Positions 34,534-43,143 of a stretch of DNA of 64,000 nt are shown here, one piece after another. Under the pieces are notes generated by a model. That model saw only the letters and a list, made by a program, of their open reading frames with translations, made no database searches and was not told the DNA's origin. This stretch comes from an uncultured Eggerthellaceae bacterium (lineage in GTDB: Bacteria; Actinomycetota; Coriobacteriia; Coriobacteriales; Eggerthellaceae): positions 62,001-126,000 of the forward strand of contig CANSWY010000001.1 in the NCBI GenBank assembly GCA_947650915.1. Reading direction: 5' to 3'. Position 1 is the first letter of the stretch. Each line of letters opens with the position of its first letter. The translations under genes and the position numbers were made by a program.

Positions 34534-35760
34534 ATGAACACGAAGAAGGCCTGGGTGGTGGCGCTGGCCACCATCTTCGCAGGCATCGCGCTGGCGCTGG
34601 TGCAGAACAAGGTGGCGCCATGCATGCTGGTGCTCCAGGAGGCGCTGAACATAGATATGGCTACCGTAGGGTGGCTGAGCTCAGTGTTCTCATTGGTGGG
34701 CATCGTGATCGCCATCCCCGCGGCGGTCATCTTGAACAAGATCGGTCCGAAGAAGGGCGGCATCATCGCGCTGGCTTGCGCGATCGGCGGGTCTTTCTTG
34801 GGATTGGCCGTGGAGAACACGGCGGTCTTGATGATCAGCCGCGTGATCGAGGGCATGGGCGTTGGCCTCATGTCGGTCATCGGGCCTGCGGTCATCGCCA
34901 TGTGGTTCCCGGAGACGAAGCGCGGGCTTCCCATGAGCATTTGGGCGGTGTACCAGATGTGCGCGCAAGCGGTCATGTTCTTCTTGGGCGGCGTGCTCAC
35001 GATGAACTTCGGCTGGCAGGGCATGTGGTGGTTCGGCGCCATCGCCTGCATCGTGGCGCTCATCTTCTACGTGGCATGCGTGAAGAGTCCCCGCCCGGAA
35101 GAGAGCCATGCGGATGTGGAGAGCGAAGAGGTCTCCATCGCGGAAGGCGTGAAATCCCCGTTCCCTTGGTTGATGTCCTTGGTCACCATGTGCTTCTGCA
35201 TCGCGTGCTTCGGTTTCGTGAACTGGGTGGCCACCTGCTGGACGGACATCTACGGCTGGAGCGTGGATGAATCGAACAACTGGGTAGCCTGCTTCTCTCT
35301 GGGCGCCGTGGTGGCAGCGCTGGTGTGGGGTTCCATCCTGAACAAGGTGCGCAACCAGAAGGTGTTCGGTTCTCTCATGCTGGTCCTCTATGGCGTGGTG
35401 GTGCTCTGGGGCATGGTGTTCGGCAACCCGATGCTCATCGTGCCATTCGTGATCGTGTATGCGTTCGCGGATGCAGGGTTCCCCTGCGTGCTCTGGACCA
35501 TGACGGCGCTCACGGTGAAGAAGCCGGAGCTGGCGGGCGTGGCCCTTGGCGTGGTGTCCATCGGCTTTAATCTGGGCATCCTCTTAGGGCCGCCGCTCAT
35601 CGGCGCGGTGGCGCAATCCTTCGGCTGGACGGCTGCGGCGTTCACTATGTGCGGCTTCTGCGTCCTGGGCGCGGTGCTGCTCATGCCGCTGAAGCTCTAT
35701 TCGCAGGAACAGGCCGTTCAGGCCAAAGAATCCTGTGACGTCATAGAGAACGCGGCTTGA
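34534..35760 (+). CDS. MFS transporter 2 of the molybdoenzyme locus
   Basis: A 408-aa twelve-helix major facilitator, clearly a paralogue of the previous one (shared blocks: QNKV, IEGMGVGLMSVIGPAVIAMWFPETKRGLPMS, NFGWQGMWWF). I chose the ATG at 34534, where the first helix begins (KKAWVVALATIFAGIALALVQNKV); the frame is open to 34399. A pair of paralogous carriers suggests an antiporter-like division of labour or two related substrates. Its stop overlaps the TTG start of the LRR gene (TTGA). Confidence 0.9.
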   Translation: MNTKKAWVVALATIFAGIALALVQNKVAPCMLVLQEALNIDMATVGWLSSVFSLVGIVIAIPAAVILNKIGPKKGGIIALACAIGGSFLGLAVENTAVLMISRVIEGMGVGLMSVIGPAVIAMWFPETKRGLPMSIWAVYQMCAQAVMFFLGGVLTMNFGWQGMWWFGAIACIVALIFYVACVKSPRPEESHADVESEEVSIAEGVKSPFPWLMSLVTMCFCIACFGFVNWVATCWTDIYGWSVDESNNWVACFSLGAVVAALVWGSILNKVRNQKVFGSLMLVLYGVVVLWGMVFGNPMLIVPFVIVYAFADAGFPCVLWTMTALTVKKPELAGVALGVVSIGFNLGILLGPPLIGAVAQSFGWTAAAFTMCGFCVLGAVLLMPLKLYSQEQAVQAKESCDVIENAA

Positions 35761-37724
35761 TATCGCAGAGGAAAAGACTGGAAGACGCTGGAGCGGCAGG
35801 GCGTGCACGGGTCCTGCCCTTCGGCATCGTGATGCGGGATCTGAAGGAGAGGAGCGTTCAGGTGCACCTGCCAACAGGGCAGAAGGCTGCTGGAGAGCGC
35901 ACGGACGGTGCGATCCCTGGCGTGCGCCTGAGCCCGGTGGAGCTTCGGAACCTGGCGCTGATAGATGATCCTGCCCTTGTGGGGATGCAAAGAGGAGGTG
36001 TCTCTGGACGTGCGTCTGCTGGTGCGCCGCTAGAGGTATCTCCTGTGTGCATCGAAGAGGATCCCACCGTGCTCGGCCGCGTCGTGGGGGATGAGGTGCT
36101 CATAGGGCCTGAGATCGCTTCCATCAAGGCGGGGCAGGATGGTCCTGTGGCTCATGTTCGCGTGACCGTGAGCCCGGACAACCCTCATTTCTCCACCGAT
36201 GGCTTCGCCATCTACACCAAGGACGGTTCAAAGCTCGTATGCATGGTGGTGCCCTGTGAGAGCTATCGCGTCATGGATGGATGCCGCCGCATCGGCGCGC
36301 GGGCGTTCGACGGGGCGGAGAAGCTGTGCGCGGTGGAGCTTCCCTGCGGGCTTGAGAGCATCGGGCGATTGGCGTTCGCGAAATCCGGGATCAGCTCCAT
36401 CCGCCTTCCGGATTCAGTCAAGGTGGTGGATGAAAAGGCCTTCTACGGGTGCAAGGAGCTGGTGAGCTGCCGCATGGGCCAAGGTGTGCAGGAGATCGGC
36501 GCGCTGGCGTTCGCGCTCTCCGCTTTGGAGCGCATCGTGCTGCCGGCCTCCGTGCGCTCACTTTCATCTGATGCCTTCGATAAGACGCCAGCCATGCGCG
36601 CAGCCCACGCTGAGGCCATCCAGGTGTCAGCGGACAATGAGCGCTACGTCCTGGATGCGGAAGGCGGCTTGTACGAAGAGGGAAGGTTCACGGGCCTCCT
36701 GAGCTGCGTTGCGGAGTACACGGTGGCAGCGGGATGCGCGGAGGTGCTGCCGCAGGCGTGCTGCCGGAACCTCTATCTGCGCGCCGTGACGCTGCCGAGC
36801 GGTCTTGTGAGCGTCGGCGATGACGCGTTCCGGGGCTGCAAGAACCTCCAGCACATGAGCATTCCTGAAACCCTCACACGGATCGGTGCCCACGCGTTCA
36901 TGGACACGGCTCTTCGTTCGCTGCGCCTTCCCGCTGCGCTGGATGATCTAGGCGAAGGTGCGTTGTTGGTGGGCGGCGAGAATTCGGCGCGGATGCGGCG
37001 GCCGCTCCAGCACGTTGAGGTGGATGCGCGCAATGAACGCTTCTATCTGGAGAGCGGGCTGCTCTGCGAGAGGGGCGCGGGTGACGGGGGTGCTGACAAG
37101 GTGCTCTTGTACGTGGGGCCGGAGGCGCGCGTGACCATTCCGGATGCGGTGAACCGGATCGCGCCCTATGCGTTCATGGGCGCGCACGGGGTGGAGCACC
37201 TCATCATGCACGGCCATATGCACAGCATCTGCCAAGGGGCGCTCTCTGTAGCACGCTCCATCCCGCAGGTGACCGTGGAGGTGGACGGGGTTTGGAGGTC
37301 GCTGCCCATCCCCTCGCTCTCGCCACGGTTCCGCACTTATACGGACCTGTTCACCACTGAAGACGGGCGCACCGTCTTCGTCTTCCCATATTATGACGCT
37401 TGGGTCACGAATGCGTGCGATGTCCATGAGTTCGCGCCGGCCGCGGTGGCCCGCCTGCGCGATCCGGTCTGGATGGATGAGGAGGTGCGCGAGCTGTACC
37501 GGGGGATCTTGCGGCGCAAGCAGGCAATGGTGTGCGCATGCTTTGCGGATGCGGGAGACTTGGAGGCTTTGGAAGATCTCAGGAACTGGGGCGTTCTGGA
37601 GGATGCAGCTCTGGAGGATGCGTTGGCAGCTGCTGTCCAGGAAGGCGAAGGGCAAGCTGTGGGGTGCCTGTTGGAGCTCAAGCGCCGTGCAGGCGCGGGC
37701 ACTGGACTGGATCTGAGCATCTGA
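35757..37724 (+). CDS. Intracellular BspA-type leucine-rich repeat protein
   Basis: A protein of up to 655 aa with LRR_5 (BspA-like) repeats at about residues 160-500, e.g. CRRIGARAFDGAEKLCAVELP, LESIGRLAFAKSGISSIRLP, LTRIGAHAFMDTALRSLRLP and VNRIAPYAFMGAHGVEHLIM. There is no signal peptide or anchor, unlike most BspA proteins, so it is likely cytoplasmic. The C-terminal 120 residues are helical. The start is uncertain: TTG at 35757 overlaps the MFS stop; GTG/ATG at 35829/35832 are alternatives. Its stop overlaps the VWA gene start (TGATG), so the two are coupled. Confidence 0.82.
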   Translation: MISQRKRLEDAGAAGRARVLPFGIVMRDLKERSVQVHLPTGQKAAGERTDGAIPGVRLSPVELRNLALIDDPALVGMQRGGVSGRASAGAPLEVSPVCIEEDPTVLGRVVGDEVLIGPEIASIKAGQDGPVAHVRVTVSPDNPHFSTDGFAIYTKDGSKLVCMVVPCESYRVMDGCRRIGARAFDGAEKLCAVELPCGLESIGRLAFAKSGISSIRLPDSVKVVDEKAFYGCKELVSCRMGQGVQEIGALAFALSALERIVLPASVRSLSSDAFDKTPAMRAAHAEAIQVSADNERYVLDAEGGLYEEGRFTGLLSCVAEYTVAAGCAEVLPQACCRNLYLRAVTLPSGLVSVGDDAFRGCKNLQHMSIPETLTRIGAHAFMDTALRSLRLPAALDDLGEGALLVGGENSARMRRPLQHVEVDARNERFYLESGLLCERGAGDGGADKVLLYVGPEARVTIPDAVNRIAPYAFMGAHGVEHLIMHGHMHSICQGALSVARSIPQVTVEVDGVWRSLPIPSLSPRFRTYTDLFTTEDGRTVFVFPYYDAWVTNACDVHEFAPAAVARLRDPVWMDEEVRELYRGILRRKQAMVCACFADAGDLEALEDLRNWGVLEDAALEDALAAAVQEGEGQAVGCLLELKRRAGAGTGLDLSI

Positions 37725-39379
37725 TGGCGCGCATCTTGGACAACACGCCCATCTTGGAAGGCGACGTGGCGCTCGCTCGGCATGAGGAGCGCCAGAGGCT
37801 CGGTCTGGGCCACGCTTCCCAAAGAGGCGATGGCGGTGATGTTGTCGACCTCATCACCGAAGAGCGCACGCAGAAGAAGCTGGAGCGATATGAGGCGTGC
37901 CGCCCTGTGGCGCTTGAGATCCTGGAAGAGGCGCGGCGCGCGCTGGCGGTGCGGTTCCGTTTCCTGGATGCAGCGCTTTGGCGGATGCCCCTTGAGCCCC
38001 GGTTCGATCTGTATGGCATCGCCAGTGATGGCCGCGCGTTCTATTTCGACCCGGTGTACGTGGTGGACCGGTTCAAGCTCTCCTTCAACGAAGTGGTGCG
38101 CGATGTCATCCACTGCCTGTTCCACTGCATCTTCCGTCATCCGTTCATGTTGTATTCGGTGCTGCGCCAGCCATGGGATGTGGCGTGCGACATCGCCATC
38201 GAGGCCATGATCTTGGATCTGGTGGGGGAGGCGTACCCGGTCAACATGGATCGGCGCGCGAAGGAGGCGCTGAAGGTGCTGAGCGCGCATGTGGGCGGTG
38301 CCATCACGGCGGAGCGGCTGTACTGGTTCTTCGGCAACGAGGGCAACAAGACCGATCTGAAGTCCTTGGCACCCATGTTCTATCACGATTCCCACAGCCT
38401 CTGGTATGGGGATGAGGATGAGCGCATGGACCCTGACGGTTCGGGGGCGGGGTGCCCTGAAGACGATGAGGGCGCAGCGGAGGGGCCAGGGCAGCAGTCC
38501 TTGGAATCCGAAGCGCTGGATGACATCGTGTCTGCGGAGCCGGACGCCTCTGATGCGAAAGACGGAGCGGAGGCACCTGTGGGCGGCGCATCGGATGAAG
38601 CAACGCGCCAAGAGCAAGAGGAGCTCTCTCAAGAATGGGAGGACATCAGCCAGCGCATGCAGATGGACTTGGAGGCCCGTCTGGCGAAGCGGGGCGAGGG
38701 CGTTGGCAACCTGATCTGCCAGCTGCGCGCGCTCAACCGCGAGGTGGGGGACTATGCGGAGTTCCTGCGCCGGTTCGCCACGTTGCATGAGACACTGCGC
38801 GTGAACGATGACGAGTTCGACTACATCTATTACACCTTCGGTCTTGACCGGTATGGGAACATGCCGCTGATAGAGCCTTTGGAATACAAGGAAGACAGGC
38901 GCGTGCATGACTTCGCCATCGCCATAGACACCTCTGAATCCTGTTCGGGCGAGGTGGTGCAGGCGTTCATGGAGAAGACGTACAACATCCTGCGGTCATC
39001 CGAGAGCTTCCATGACCGCGTGAACATCCACCTCATCCAATGCGATGCAGCCGTGCAGGAGGACACGAAGATCACCTCTCTCAGCCAGCTTGAGCGCCAT
39101 CTGGAGAAGATGGAGCTCAAAGGGTTCGGCGGGACGGATTTCAGGCCCGTGTTCGAATACGTGGACGCGCTCATCGCAAAGGGTGAATTCACTGACCTGC
39201 GCGGTCTGATCTATTTCACGGATGGCGAAGGGGTCTTCCCGAAAAAGCCCCCTGCCTACGACGCAGCGTTCATCTTCTTGGACGACGGATTCACGGATCC
39301 GGAGGTGCCCCCGTGGGCCATGAAGATGCTGCTGGATGCGAGGGGGCTGAACGATGGACGGCCTGCGGACAAAGGCTGA
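37724..39379 (+). CDS. DUF2201-type VWA protein with degenerate metallopeptidase motif
   Basis: A 551-aa protein. The N-terminal half resembles the DUF2201 putative metallopeptidase domain, but the expected HEXXH reads HCLFHCIFRH (His130, His134, His139), lacking the catalytic Glu. An acidic low-complexity linker (about 235-300) follows. The C-terminal VWA-like domain has a full MIDAS: DTSES (Asp402), GGTD and YFTDGEG. Such proteins pair with MoxR ATPases. The ATG overlaps the LRR stop codon. The stop codon lies inside the first unit of the palindromic repeat array. Confidence 0.85.
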   Translation: MARILDNTPILEGDVALARHEERQRLGLGHASQRGDGGDVVDLITEERTQKKLERYEACRPVALEILEEARRALAVRFRFLDAALWRMPLEPRFDLYGIASDGRAFYFDPVYVVDRFKLSFNEVVRDVIHCLFHCIFRHPFMLYSVLRQPWDVACDIAIEAMILDLVGEAYPVNMDRRAKEALKVLSAHVGGAITAERLYWFFGNEGNKTDLKSLAPMFYHDSHSLWYGDEDERMDPDGSGAGCPEDDEGAAEGPGQQSLESEALDDIVSAEPDASDAKDGAEAPVGGASDEATRQEQEELSQEWEDISQRMQMDLEARLAKRGEGVGNLICQLRALNREVGDYAEFLRRFATLHETLRVNDDEFDYIYYTFGLDRYGNMPLIEPLEYKEDRRVHDFAIAIDTSESCSGEVVQAFMEKTYNILRSSESFHDRVNIHLIQCDAAVQEDTKITSLSQLERHLEKMELKGFGGTDFRPVFEYVDALIAKGEFTDLRGLIYFTDGEGVFPKKPPAYDAAFIFLDDGFTDPEVPPWAMKMLLDARGLNDGRPADKG

Positions 39380-39525
39380 AGCCTTTGCTACGGCGGCTGC
39401 GTACGGAACGGTCTTCGTAGCGCAGGCTTCAGCCTGCGAAGGGAGGAGAGATGGAACGCTCCGTAGCGCAGGCTTTAGCCTGCGATCATTGGGGATAAGG
39501 ACAAAGGCTGAAGCCTTTGCTACGG
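39367..39525. repeat. Array of four AGGCTGAAGCCT palindromic repeats
   Basis: Copies at 39367-39393 and 39499-39525 are identical 27-mers (GGACAAAGGCTGAAGCCTTTGC and on to TACGG). Two related copies in inverse orientation lie at 39416-39440 and 39461-39487 (CGTAGCGCAGGCTTCAGCCTG; the second has a T for C). Each unit is a short palindrome beside a CGTAGC end. They are extragenic except that the first supplies the last codons and stop of the VWA gene. Spacers are 22, 20 and 11 bp, unlike CRISPR. Confidence 0.85.
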
Positions 39526-39577
39526 AAGGGAGAGGAAGAACCGTGGTGCGGGAGGATGAACGGATGAGGAGGGGCTC

Positions 39578-41089
39578 ATGGACATACGGCAAGCGAAACA
39601 GCAGGTGAAGGACACGGTGGAGGCGTATCTGGCGTGCGACGCGGACGGTGAGCCGCTGCTGGCGCGTTCGCAGCAGCGCCCGGTGTTCTTGGTGGGCGCG
39701 CCGGGCATCGGCAAGACGGCCATCATGGCCCAGATCGCCGACGAGCTGGATCTGGGGCTGGTGTCCTATTCCATGACGCACCACACCCGTCAGAGCGCGC
39801 TGGGTCTGCCTTTCATCGCCCATCAGGAATATGCAGGTCTGGAATACGATGCATCTGAATACACCATGTCAGAGATCATCGATTCCGTGTACCAGTGCAT
39901 GCGCGACACCGGGCGCGAGCGCGGCATCCTGTTCCTGGATGAGATCAACTGCGTGTCCGAGACGCTCTACCCTTCCATGTTGCAGTTCCTGCAATTCAAG
40001 ACGTTCGGGCGCCATGAGGTGCCCCAGGGCTGGATCGTGGTCACGGCGGGGAACCCTCCTGAGTACAACCGCAGCGTCCATGAGTTCGATATCGTGACGC
40101 TGGACCGCGTGAAGCGGATCTGCGTGGAACCTGATCTTGCGGCATGGAAGGCGTATGCGGCGGACAAGGGCGTGCATCCGGCGGTGCTCACGTTCTTGGA
40201 GGCGAAGAAGGACCGCTTCTATTCTGTCCGCACCACCCTTGACGGCAAGGAGTTCGTGACCGCGCGCGGCTGGGACGACCTGTCCGACATCATGCGCGCC
40301 TACGAGCGCTTGGGCAAGGAGGTGGACGAGGCGCTCATCTCCCACTACGTGCAGGATCCGAAGATCGCCGGGGAGTTCGCTGCCTACTATGAGCTGTTCC
40401 AGAAGTACCGGGATGACTACCGCATCGAAGCCATCCTTGAGGGGAAGACGCCAACGGATGTGGTGGAGCGCGCTCAAGAGGCGGAATTCGATGAGCGCCT
40501 TTCACTCATCGGGCTCATGCTGGACGCGCTGGAACCGGAGTTCCGCGCCATCATGGAGCGCACGGACGTCATCCTGGGCGTGCGGGATGCACTGCGCGAT
40601 GTGAAGGTGAGGGCGCTGGATGGTGGCCGTGACGCCGCGTCCGTGCCCGATGCACTGGCGGATGCCATCGCGCAGAGGGTCCAGGCGCGCGAGGCGCTGA
40701 TCGTCTCCGGTGCTCATGCGGCCAAGCGCCGCATCGCGCGTGCGGAGCTTGATGTGCTGGAGCGTTTTGGACGCGAATTGGGTGCAGGCAGCGGAGATGC
40801 GCAGGCGGACATGGAGGCGCTGGAAGGCATGTTCGCGCAGGAGGCGGCTGTGGACGGCGCGGTGGACGCACAAGAAGCGCGCCTCGGTGCCGCGTTCGAT
40901 TTTTTGGCAGCGGCCTTCGGAGACGCCCAGGAGATGCTCATCTTCGTGACCGAGCTCACCCAGCGCACGCCCTCTGCGCGCTATCTGGCGCAGTTCGGCA
41001 GCGCATCGTATTTCAGCCACAACCAGCCCATGATCCTGTCGGACAGTCATCGGCGCTTGCGCAGCTTGGTGGAAGAACTCGAACTGTAG
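39578..41089 (+). CDS. MoxR-like AAA+ ATPase
   Basis: A 503-aa ATPase. Walker A is GAPGIGKT (residues 40-47), Walker B GILFLDEIN (116-124), and sensor 1 is the Asn in VVTAGNPPEYN. The order of these motifs and the SALGLPFI insert are as in MoxR-type ATPases. The C-terminal 200 residues are helical and Ala-rich. GAGGAGGGG precedes the ATG. It is the expected motor for the VWA protein upstream; the repeat array separates the two genes. Confidence 0.88.
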   Translation: MDIRQAKQQVKDTVEAYLACDADGEPLLARSQQRPVFLVGAPGIGKTAIMAQIADELDLGLVSYSMTHHTRQSALGLPFIAHQEYAGLEYDASEYTMSEIIDSVYQCMRDTGRERGILFLDEINCVSETLYPSMLQFLQFKTFGRHEVPQGWIVVTAGNPPEYNRSVHEFDIVTLDRVKRICVEPDLAAWKAYAADKGVHPAVLTFLEAKKDRFYSVRTTLDGKEFVTARGWDDLSDIMRAYERLGKEVDEALISHYVQDPKIAGEFAAYYELFQKYRDDYRIEAILEGKTPTDVVERAQEAEFDERLSLIGLMLDALEPEFRAIMERTDVILGVRDALRDVKVRALDGGRDAASVPDALADAIAQRVQAREALIVSGAHAAKRRIARAELDVLERFGRELGAGSGDAQADMEALEGMFAQEAAVDGAVDAQEARLGAAFDFLAAAFGDAQEMLIFVTELTQRTPSARYLAQFGSASYFSHNQPMILSDSHRRLRSLVEELEL

Positions 41090-41120
41090 ATCTTGGCAGC
41101 AATGCAGAAAGGAGACGAAC

Positions 41121-41960
41121 ATGGCGACCTATACGCTCTCAAGCTATGATCCGGTGGAGGTGAAGCTCCCCAAGCCGCAGGTGCCTCCCAGCTTGGTGGA
41201 TGCCCAGATAGAAAAGCTCATGGAGCCGTTCTCGGAGTTCCACGAAGTGGCGGAGGAGCGCGGCGTGCTGCCAGGCGATCACCTGGTGGTCACCACGCGC
41301 GATGCGGCTCTTGACGGGAATCCGGCGAACAACTTCGTCATGCAGCATTCCGTTTACCACGTGGGCGCAGGCGAGATGCCGAAGGCCTTCGATGATGAGC
41401 TCATCGGCGTGAAGCCGGGGCAGACCAAGCAGGTGGAAGCCAAGATCCGCATGCCGCTGGCGCAGGATGGAGCGGCGTCCGTGCTCACGATGGAAGTTGA
41501 CGTGGAGAAGATCTTGCGCGCGCAGGCGCCCGAGCTGACGGATGCGTTCATCGCCGAGCACTTCGCGCCCGCTACGAACCTGGAGGAGTTCCGCCAAGGC
41601 GTGGCGGCGCAGTTCGGGTTGCCGGACATGGCGAAGGATGACCCGCATTTCCCGGACATCGTCTTGTCTGAACTGGCGAAACGGTTGGTGGAAGATCCCG
41701 ACCCGGCGGACAGGATGGAGGGCATGCCCGATGATGCGCTGCGCATCATGTGCGCCACCGATGCGTTGGCTGACCATCTGGACATCCAACTTGACCGGGA
41801 ACAGGTCATCGCCCAGATGCCCGATGATGACCCTGCGCAGCGCGAACAGATCTATCAGCAGCTGGTGGACCAGGGCAAAGAGGATGAAGCGGCTGTGTTC
41901 GCGCGCCGCGAGGCGGCGCTCTCGTGGCTGGTGAACAATTCCAGCGTTTCCTACGAGTGA
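41121..41960 (+). CDS. Trigger-factor-like FKBP/peptidyl-prolyl isomerase protein
   Basis: A 279-aa protein resembling the PPIase and C-terminal substrate-binding parts of trigger factor (PGDHLVVTTRDAALDG, GEMPKAFDDELIGVKPGQTKQVEAKIRMP, LTDAFIAEHFAPATNLEEFRQGV). The ribosome-binding N-domain with its GFRxGK motif is missing, so it is not the housekeeping Tig. AAAGGAGA precedes the ATG. It follows the AAA+ gene by 31 bp, in what looks like one operon, and is followed by a strong hairpin. Confidence 0.82.
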   Translation: MATYTLSSYDPVEVKLPKPQVPPSLVDAQIEKLMEPFSEFHEVAEERGVLPGDHLVVTTRDAALDGNPANNFVMQHSVYHVGAGEMPKAFDDELIGVKPGQTKQVEAKIRMPLAQDGAASVLTMEVDVEKILRAQAPELTDAFIAEHFAPATNLEEFRQGVAAQFGLPDMAKDDPHFPDIVLSELAKRLVEDPDPADRMEGMPDDALRIMCATDALADHLDIQLDREQVIAQMPDDDPAQREQIYQQLVDQGKEDEAAVFARREAALSWLVNNSSVSYE

Positions 41961-41992
41961 GCAAGGCGGAACGAGAAGCTTTGCTTGAAATG

Positions 41993-42037
41993 CGAGAAGG
42001 CCCTTCTGCGCTGATGCGGTGCAGAAGGGCCTTCTCG
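41993..42037. terminator. Perfect 17-bp-stem hairpin between convergent genes
   Basis: The arm at 41993-42009 (CGAGAAGGCCCTTCTGC) and the arm at 42021-42037 are exact inverse copies with an 11-bp loop. It lies between the trigger-factor-like gene (plus) and a small gene (minus). There is no T-run, but the position suits a shared terminator. Confidence 0.7.
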
Positions 42038-42058
42038 TGGACGGTGAGGGCTGGAATA

Positions 42059-42208
42059 TCAGATCCCGTGCGTGCGGGAAGCCTCATCTTCGAATTCAGC
42101 CACGCTGATGCCGCCTTCGGCTTCAATGGCCCTGCGCGCAGCCTCAGCTGACTTCGCGTCTTGTGCTGCCTGCTTCTCAGCGATGCGCTCTTCTGCATCC
42201 ATTTTCAT
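42059..42208 (-). CDS. Small acidic helical protein
   Basis: A 49-aa protein, Ala/Glu-rich and predicted helical (DAEERIAEKQAAQDAKSAEA, then SVAEFEDEASRTHGI). AGGAGG lies a few bases before the ATG at 42208; a second ATG two codons later is possible. I do not recognise it. The good ribosome site, a downstream hairpin and the free-standing position support a real gene. Confidence 0.6.
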   Translation of the reverse strand: MKMDAEERIAEKQAAQDAKSAEAARRAIEAEGGISVAEFEDEASRTHGI

Positions 42209-42347
42209 CTGCCTCCTCATGATCGGCTATCTTCCAGGTACGCGTCCATCTTAGGAAGGCATGGCGGGACATTTCGCCACTGCGGGCGGTTGTTGATGGG
42301 GGACAGCCTCTGGTTGCCGGAACGTCATGGATAGTGCCTCAGTGCTT

Positions 42348-42380
42348 CAGTTTGAGACGGGTCTTCCGTGTCTCAAACTG
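42348..42380 (-). terminator. Hairpin overlapping the end of the spermidine synthase-like gene
   Basis: CAGTTTGAGAC (42348-42358) and GTCTCAAACTG (42370-42380) form a perfect 11-bp stem that includes the stop codon of the minus-strand gene. No T-run follows on that strand. Confidence 0.5.
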
Positions 42381-43143
42381 AGAAAGGGATGGCGTTCTTG
42401 AAGGAGATGTCTGCATTCGTGGCCAGCACGATGCAGTTGTCAGCGCCGCCGAAGCGGTCGTCTGTGGCATCGATGGTGCAGACGTGAGCGAACCTTTCGC
42501 CGAGCATCGTCATCAATGCGAAGAGCTGGTACGGGCTTTCACGGGCAAGGTCCACGATCACGTTCTGGGCGTAGACGCCTTGGGGATGCAGGGTGCGCAC
42601 CACGTGATCGAAGAAGGCATCGGTCGCGGTCTGTTCGGGGGTGCATGCGGCTTGGAAGACGTCGTTGATGATGGCGTCGTAGCGCGCATCGGTCTGTGAA
42701 AGGAACACCGCCGCATCGTCCACGATGATGCGCAGATCGCCTTCGCGGCCCTGACGGGCCAACAGCGCTTCCAGCTTGTCCAGATAGAAGCTCTCCCGTG
42801 CGATCCCTACGATCTGCGGATCCGCTTCCACCACATCCAGCTGCACGTCCGTGCGCTCCGTCAGCACGTGCTTGGGCCAAGCGAAGCCGCCCCCGCCCAG
42901 CATGAGCGCCCTCCAGGGGCGTCCCTCTGGCACGGGCGCTTCGAAGACTGCATCGAAGCCCCGGTAGTAGGCGAATGCAAGCTCCGCCCAGTCATCCCCT
43001 TCATAGCTCCCGCTCTGGTAAGTGCCTTCAAGGCGCAAGATGCGCACGCGCCGTCCCTGCTCATCGGGCATGACGATGATGTCAGCGCGTCCGAACCGGG
43101 TGTCGGAGCTCCTCTTTGAAAGGGTGCGGTCAAAAAAGCCCAT
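42373..43143 (-). CDS. Spermidine synthase-like (fused-MFS-type fold) methyltransferase family protein
   Basis: A 256-aa Rossmann-fold protein of the spermidine synthase-like family: LMLGGGGFAWPKHVL (cofactor loop), LDVVEADPQIVGIAR and IIVDDAAVFLSQTDARYDAIINDVF. True polyamine synthase activity is uncertain because many such proteins are uncharacterised. The ATG at 43143 overlaps the stop of the upstream methyltransferase gene; a longer frame to 43257 is rejected as it lies inside that gene. Confidence 0.82.
   Translation of the reverse strand: MGFFDRTLSKRSSDTRFGRADIIVMPDEQGRRVRILRLEGTYQSGSYEGDDWAELAFAYYRGFDAVFEAPVPEGRPWRALMLGGGGFAWPKHVLTERTDVQLDVVEADPQIVGIARESFYLDKLEALLARQGREGDLRIIVDDAAVFLSQTDARYDAIINDVFQAACTPEQTATDAFFDHVVRTLHPQGVYAQNVIVDLARESPYQLFALMTMLGERFAHVCTIDATDDRFGGADNCIVLATNADISFKNAIPFSV

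Noticed and set aside
37391-38908. 505-codon minus-strand open frame
   Set aside because: Opposite the LRR and VWA genes; Arg/His-rich shadow.
39367-39525. Possible CRISPR array
   Set aside because: Only four units in mixed orientation with spacers of 11-22 bp and palindromic units; no cas genes.
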